64,000 nucleotides of DNA from Planomicrobium sp. CPCC 101079 (GTDB lineage Bacteria; Bacillota; Bacilli; Bacillales_A; Planococcaceae). The notes under the pieces are model-generated. The model was not told the DNA's origin, searched no databases, and saw nothing but the letters and a program-made list of their open reading frames with translations. Made by a program: the position numbers and the translations under genes. Positions within the stretch are counted from its first letter, which is position 1. Every line of letters begins with the position of its first letter. The stretch is from assembly GCF_007859275.1 (NCBI RefSeq), contig NZ_VOHC01000028.1:62001-126000 (forward strand), read 5' to 3'. Positions 59,780-64,000 of this stretch are shown piece after piece.

Positions 59780-60376
59780 CTATTTCAATTCATCCACCGG
59801 ATCAACCGTATTCTTGATCGCCGGCTTCCCCGCTTCTACCAACACTTTATTGCGCATCAAAAACAATCCTTGTGCCAACATCAAAAAGCCGGTGCCAATC
59901 AGCAGCCATTCAATTCTGAGCAGCAGGTGAGACAATCATCAGCAAGGCTTGAATGGTGCTGTTTGTGCCATTCACCCTTGTCAGTTGGTCTTCGGGCACA
60001 ATTTGCGGAAGAATCGCCCCAACTGCCGGCGTTTGAATCCCTGTCCGACAGCACGAACGGCGGACACCACAAATAATAGCCACAGGTCATCAAAGCCTAT
60101 CAAGAAAAGTATGGCCAATATCAATGTGAAAATTGCAACCAGTGCATCAGACAAGATAATCAGCATTTTTCGGCTATAGCGGTCTGCCCATACCCCTGCA
60201 ACTGGAGACAAAAAGAAGGTAGGCAGAAATCCGCAGATAACAGAAATTGTCATCATGACTCCTCATTGGGTTGTTAATGTGATATGCCAGATAATGGCAT
60301 ATTGCACCAATGAAGAGCCAAACAGTGTGATATTCTTTTTCCATTTCTCGTCAAAAGCTTTAGCAAATGTTTTCAT
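59780..60376 (-). pseudogene. Decayed MFS efflux transporter (DHA3/macrolide-efflux type)
   Basis: Pieces of one MFS gene follow each other in three frames. From the ATG at 60376: MKTFAKAFDEKWKKNITLFGSSLVQYAI..., which seems to lack about eight residues near codon 15; an in-frame TGA at codon 38 (60265-60263); then GVMMTISVICGFLPTFFLSPVAGVWADRYSRK to AVRAVGQ; a frameshift near 60030-60050, after which GIQTPAVGAILPQIVPEDQL continues in another frame; then an internal deletion around 59915-59930 that joins SP(A) to IEWLLIGTGFLMLAQGLFLM and the C-terminus. About 600 of an expected 1,200 bases remain. It cannot encode a working 12-helix transporter. Confidence 0.88.
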
Positions 60377-60420
60377 TTTGCTTTACCCCTTACTCTGGCC
60401 TCGCTTTGGTTTATAGCAAG

Positions 60421-60450
60421 AAAAAGCATAGGCAAATCGCCTATGCTTAA
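60421..60450 (-). terminator. Terminator of the GNAT/Dph6-like operon
   Basis: AAGCATAGGC, GATTT, GCCTATGCTTTTT on the minus strand. Confidence 0.88.
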
Positions 60451-60497
60451 AGCAAATGGATATGTTTAAAGAAATTCACAGGTGCTCTTTTATTGTT

Positions 60498-61493
60498 TCA
60501 TTGGCCGCGTGCCCAAGCAATGCGCGGATCGATTTGTCTCGACATGCGCACCATTACGGGCTTAAAGCCTAGCCGCGGCCAAAATGACGAAGCCAAATGA
60601 TTGGGGGTGTGCCAATCAGCAAAAACAAAGTTGAATCCTTCGTTTTTCAGTGCTGTAAAACAATGATTGGCGAGCGCACGGCCGATTCCTCTTCCGCGCA
60701 GGTCCGGATTCGTAGAAGCCGCCGGAAGTTCTGCGCAATTAACAGGTGCCACCATGCTAAGCGGATTTTCTTTCTGAAAATACACATGGAACCCCGCAAC
60801 CCGCTCTCCTTGTTCAGCGAGCCATAAATAAGCTGACTGGTCTTCTGATAAGGCCTCGTATGCATTTTTGATATCATGCATTGTTTCTTTTGTGATCGGC
60901 AGCCAAGAAGGTGCCGCCGCTTGGTGGATGCTGTTCCAAAGCGCCATTTTCTTCAGGAGCGGCGCATCTTCTTTGCCGCCACGCCGGAATGCCAAGTTCG
61001 GCTTTTGTGCAGGCTGTTTCGGTTCAAAATCGTCAAGCGGCAAAACTGCGTATTTTTGTTCATAATAAAATGATTGGTTGAGCCATTGTTCCACGATCGC
61101 CGGATTGCCAAGCGGCACCATCAGCACATGCCGGAAATAGCCATGCTTGATCCATTCCGCTCCTGCATCCGCATATAGAAGGCGCAATAAACTTGGATTT
61201 TCTTTTTCACTGATGGCAATCGCTTCGTAATCCATCCACACATACCGTCCGCGCTCTGGGTCTTCTTTAAACTCATAAAGCAAATATCCGATCACTTCAA
61301 TTCCTCTGACCGCTACAATGCCGCTGATGTATGGGCGTTCCAACATTTTTCGGATGACGTTTTCTGCTTCGTCGATTTCTTCGAAACTCTCAGGCAGAAA
61401 CGTAAAGCTTTTCCGCTCCCGCTCGTGCCGTTTTGCCAATAACGTCGCCATTTGGCGGATATGAGTTTCTTCGACCCCTATAAATTGAATCAT
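60498..61493 (-). CDS. Tandem GNAT acetyltransferase
   Basis: A 331-aa protein with two GNAT-like halves. The second half (about 165-331) has a clear acetyl-CoA loop, TNPDLRGRGIGRALANHCF, and FADWHTPNHLASSFWPRLGFKPV; the first half is divergent. The substrate is unknown. It starts six bases after the stop of the Dph6-like gene, so the two are co-transcribed. Confidence 0.88.
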   Translation of the reverse strand: MIQFIGVEETHIRQMATLLAKRHERERKSFTFLPESFEEIDEAENVIRKMLERPYISGIVAVRGIEVIGYLLYEFKEDPERGRYVWMDYEAIAISEKENPSLLRLLYADAGAEWIKHGYFRHVLMVPLGNPAIVEQWLNQSFYYEQKYAVLPLDDFEPKQPAQKPNLAFRRGGKEDAPLLKKMALWNSIHQAAAPSWLPITKETMHDIKNAYEALSEDQSAYLWLAEQGERVAGFHVYFQKENPLSMVAPVNCAELPAASTNPDLRGRGIGRALANHCFTALKNEGFNFVFADWHTPNHLASSFWPRLGFKPVMVRMSRQIDPRIAWARGQ

Positions 61494-61499
61494 GGCCCC

Positions 61500-62162
61500 T
61501 CACTCCTCTGACTGAAGTTTCACTTCTAAAATCCGATACTGGCCAGCTTCCACTCTTTCTCCAAAAACCACCGGAACCGGCTCAACAAAAATTGGCCCAT
61601 CAATAATAACCGTATGGAATTCCCCTTCTTCCCCACAGGCATCAATGCCGAGGGCTTCAAGCTCCTCGATCAATTCTGAGCTAAATTCCCGTCCTAAAAA
61701 CCGTTCATCCATGCGTTCCACATCGACTACTGTAATCACTGCCTTGAAGCCTTCATCGACCAATTCTTGCAATAAGGATTTTCTTGGCTCCTGCCATAAC
61801 GGATGGAAAAGTTTCATTCCCGCTTCAGCACTCACTTTTTCTATCCATTTCAAGTGGTCTTCCAAGTCGATATCACCGTAAACGCCCATTTGAACCCCTT
61901 CTTGCCGAAAGCTCTTTAACTGCTCAATAAATTCCTTTTCATATCCTGCCCAGTCGGCTTTGCCAATAACGAGTGGAAGTCCCATACGTTCTGCTTGCGC
62001 TTCCATTACATCCAACGGCAGCCCATGCGACCGTGATTTGGATCCGTCCTTTTCAAACATCGTAAACAACGCAACAGGAACATGCCCTTCCAGGACTGCC
62101 CGGTAATATGCAAGCGCAGAATCTTTCCCGCCGCTCCATGACATAAAAAATGATTTTTGCAT
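61500..62162 (-). CDS. Dph6-like ATP-pyrophosphatase (adenine nucleotide alpha-hydrolase)
   Basis: A 220-aa PP-loop enzyme with SGGKDSALA at residues 10-18 and the C-terminal family motif GEEGEFHTVIIDGPIF. Archaeal and eukaryotic relatives amidate diphthine on elongation factor 2 (Dph6); bacteria lack diphthamide, so the substrate here must differ and is unknown. It likely adenylates a carboxylate for amide formation. First gene of an operon with the tandem GNAT. Confidence 0.87.
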   Translation of the reverse strand: MQKSFFMSWSGGKDSALAYYRAVLEGHVPVALFTMFEKDGSKSRSHGLPLDVMEAQAERMGLPLVIGKADWAGYEKEFIEQLKSFRQEGVQMGVYGDIDLEDHLKWIEKVSAEAGMKLFHPLWQEPRKSLLQELVDEGFKAVITVVDVERMDERFLGREFSSELIEELEALGIDACGEEGEFHTVIIDGPIFVEPVPVVFGERVEAGQYRILEVKLQSEE

Positions 62163-62316
62163 TTGGCACCTCTTTTATTTAATGGTTCTTATTTTATAAA
62201 ATTCGACAGCCGACGAGTAAATTCCTTTGTCCTTGGACGTTTCAAATGAGAGGAACCAAGCACGAAAGCTGCTTCAATTTATCAGCATTGACTTGCGCGC
62301 TTACTTTTCCAGACAT

Positions 62317-62355
62317 AAAGAGAACGGCCAAGACAGGTCTTGGCCGTTCTCTTTT
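62317..62355 (-). terminator. Terminator of fumC
   Basis: AAAGAGAACGGCCAAGA, CCTG, TCTTGGCCGTTCTCTTT: a 17-bp perfect stem, just after the fumC stop. Confidence 0.92.
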
Positions 62356-62361
62356 CATTAA

Positions 62362-63744
62362 TTATTTTCCGACCATGTTTTCAGGGCGTACCCATTCGTC
62401 GAATTGTTCTGCTGTTAAATGCCCACTTTTCACTGCAGATTCTTTCAATGTCGTACCTTCTTTGTGGGCCTGTTTTGCGATTGCTGCCGCTTTTTCATAG
62501 CCGATATGCGGATTCAACGACGTTACCAGCATCAATGAATTGCTCACATGGTTCTGGATCACATCAAGATTTGCTTCGATTCCCACTGCACAATTGTCAT
62601 CAAAGCTGATCAAGCTGTCCGTCAGCAAGCGTACCGATTGCAGGAAGTTATACGCAATCACCGGTTTAAAGACGTTCAACTCGAAGTTTCCTTGGCTCGC
62701 TGCAAATCCGATTGCTGCGTCATTGCCCATTACTTGGACCGCTACCATCGTCAATGCTTCACTTTGAGTCGGATTGACTTTCCCTGGCATGATAGAGCTG
62801 CCCGGCTCGTTTTCTGGAATTGTAATTTCGCCGATTCCGCTGCGCGGGCCGCTTGCCAGCCAGCGAACATCGTTGGCGATTTTCATGGCGTCGGCCGCAA
62901 GTGCTTTGATGGCACCGTGCGTGTAAACCATTTCGTCATGGCTTGTCAGCGCATGGAATTTGTTTTCAGCAGATGTAAATGCTGCACCGACCGCTTCTGA
63001 GATAAATTCTGCAACAGAAGGGCCGAATGTCGGATCTGCGTTGATGCCTGTTCCGACCGCTGTACCGCCGATTGCGAGTTCGCGCATTTCTTCAACGCTC
63101 GCACGGATCATGCGCTCGCTTTTCTCGAGCATATGTCTCCAGCCGCTGATTTCCTGGCCGAGTGTCAATGGCGTCGCATCTTGAAGGTGCGTACGCCCGA
63201 TTTTGATAATGTCATCGAAGCGCTTCGATTTTTCATCAAGCGTTGCTTTTAATTTTTGGATAGCCGGAAGCAAGTTCTCCGTCACTGCCAAAACGCCTGC
63301 CACGTGCATCGCTGTCGGATATGTATCGTTTGAGCTTTGCGACATATTGACGTCATCATTCGGATGCAGTTTTTCTTCCGATCCTTGCTCTGCCAAAATT
63401 TCGTTGCCTCGGCGTGCCAGTACTTCGTTCATGTTCATATTCGATTGTGTGCCGCTGCCAGTTTGCCAAACGACTAATGGGAAATGGTCGTTCCATTTGC
63501 CTTCGATCACTTCGTTTGCAGCTGTTTCGATCGCTTTCATTTTCGCTTCAGCTAATTTGCCAAGTTTATGGTTTGCTTTTGCAGCCGCTTTTTTCAATTG
63601 GGCAAACGCCATGACTACTTCATGCGGCATGCGTTCTGTACCGATCGCAAAGTTTTGGAGGCTGCGCTGCGTTTGTGCTGCCCACATTTTGTCTGCTTCT
63701 ACTTGAATTTCGCCCATCGTGTCTTTCTCTATACGATATTGCAT
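62362..63744 (-). CDS. fumC: Class II fumarate hydratase
   Basis: A 460-aa iron-independent fumarase of the TCA cycle that converts fumarate and malate in the cytosol. Signature [33 protein letters not shown] segment ([16 protein letters not shown]) and [10 protein letters not shown] are all present. Start placed at the ATG at 63744 ([13 protein letters not shown]), eight bases after GGAG; the ATG three codons earlier is too close to that site. Monocistronic. Confidence 0.97.
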   Translation of the reverse strand: MQYRIEKDTMGEIQVEADKMWAAQTQRSLQNFAIGTERMPHEVVMAFAQLKKAAAKANHKLGKLAEAKMKAIETAANEVIEGKWNDHFPLVVWQTGSGTQSNMNMNEVLARRGNEILAEQGSEEKLHPNDDVNMSQSSNDTYPTAMHVAGVLAVTENLLPAIQKLKATLDEKSKRFDDIIKIGRTHLQDATPLTLGQEISGWRHMLEKSERMIRASVEEMRELAIGGTAVGTGINADPTFGPSVAEFISEAVGAAFTSAENKFHALTSHDEMVYTHGAIKALAADAMKIANDVRWLASGPRSGIGEITIPENEPGSSIMPGKVNPTQSEALTMVAVQVMGNDAAIGFAASQGNFELNVFKPVIAYNFLQSVRLLTDSLISFDDNCAVGIEANLDVIQNHVSNSLMLVTSLNPHIGYEKAAAIAKQAHKEGTTLKESAVKSGHLTAEQFDEWVRPENMVGK

Positions 63745-63838
63745 TCCATTCACTCCAATTCATATGTCGTTATGTAGCCTTCTCTTCTATTAAACACAAG
63801 CGGCCCGAAAAAAGCGACCTTTCCAGTTAAAAAAGCCC

Positions 63839-64000
63839 CTAATTTTGCTGCATGAAAAAACCTTCGATAACTTCTTCGTCCGAATGCGGGATAGATTCGC
63901 CTTTAACAATTTGCGCCCCGTTAATATTTCCGCTGGACAGCAGAATAATATCATTTGGCCCGCTTTCTTTTAAAGCTTCGATAACCCCTTCACGGCGGGA
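63839..64000 (-). CDS. C-terminus of a Mur-ligase-family protein, cut by window edge
   Basis: The last 53 codons of a gene that enters from the right: SRREGVIEALKESGPNDIILL, then SSGNINGAQIVKGESIPHSDEEVIEGFF and a stop at 63839. The RREGVIEALKESGPNDIILL and IPHSDEEVI pattern is that of the C-terminal glutamate-ligase domain of MurE and related Mur ligases, which add amino acids to UDP-MurNAc peptides. Which member it is cannot be told from the fragment. No clear terminator follows before fumC. Confidence 0.7.
   Translation of the reverse strand, partial: SRREGVIEALKESGPNDIILLSSGNINGAQIVKGESIPHSDEEVIEGFFMQQN

Overview
The window looks like a chromosome segment from a low-to-mid-GC Gram-positive bacterium of the Bacillales, most likely Planococcaceae (Planococcus or a close relative). 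The evidence is strong AGGAGG-type ribosome binding sites with frequent GTG and TTG starts, Bacillus-type regulation (Trp T-box, TnrA/GlnR, Fur, FadR and DesR-type sites), and proteins close to Bacillus subtilis NiaP, VmlR, DesK/DesR/Des, HmoA, YclNOPQ and YdaT. I see no insertion sequence, prophage, CRISPR array, rRNA or tRNA. Genus and species are inference.

Layout. 1-6.5 kb: azoreductase (cut by the window edge) with an MhqR-like operator, FrnE-type DsbA protein, a nested stem-loop element, Mn-dependent pyrophosphatase, a GNAT enzyme, arsRB, a PfpI-family protein and a 3-methyladenine glycosylase. 6.5-11.2 kb: T-box-controlled trpD-trpC-trpFB-trpA in which trpF and trpB are one reading frame; trpE and trpG are absent here. 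11.2-14.4 kb: thiolase, SDR and acyl-CoA dehydrogenase behind a FadR box. 14.4-24 kb: a three-gene osmoprotectant ABC importer, a VmlR-type ABC-F gene with an attenuator leader, a GNAT, NiaP, a DUF4003 protein, a ZIP transporter and a cysteine-free uracil-DNA glycosylase. 24-26.5 kb: glnK-amt with two TnrA/GlnR boxes, and a PAP2 phosphatase. 26.5-32.5 kb: a Fur-controlled petrobactin-type siderophore importer with a heme monooxygenase appended, next to an HrtBA-like ABC exporter.

32.5-43.2 kb: lipoprotein, ABC exporter followed by 40-bp tandem repeats, HflX, a VOC protein, PutP/OpuE, a DUF2188 stress protein, the des / desK-desR cold-membrane system and a small membrane coiled-coil protein. 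43.2-52.6 kb: cydDC (no cydAB adjacent), a 52-aa ORF, a ZIP-like membrane protein, WrbA, an acyl-CoA synthetase, a methyltransferase and small proteins. 52.7-64 kb: two ABC systems, an alpha/beta hydrolase, an NAD(P)-binding protein, NfrA, a CwlK-like peptidase, a decayed MFS gene, tandem GNAT plus a Dph6-like ATPase, FumC and the tail of a Mur-ligase-family gene.

Most of the window is ordinary core metabolism and transport. The observations most worth a second look are the trpF-trpB fusion with an intact internal ribosome binding site, the attenuator with short ORFs ahead of the ABC-F gene, a terminator-like hairpin that also buries the ribosome binding site of the DUF4003 gene, the nested stem-loop element near 1.3 kb, and the 40-bp repeats near 35.4 kb. 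I did not find a convincing new multi-gene system.
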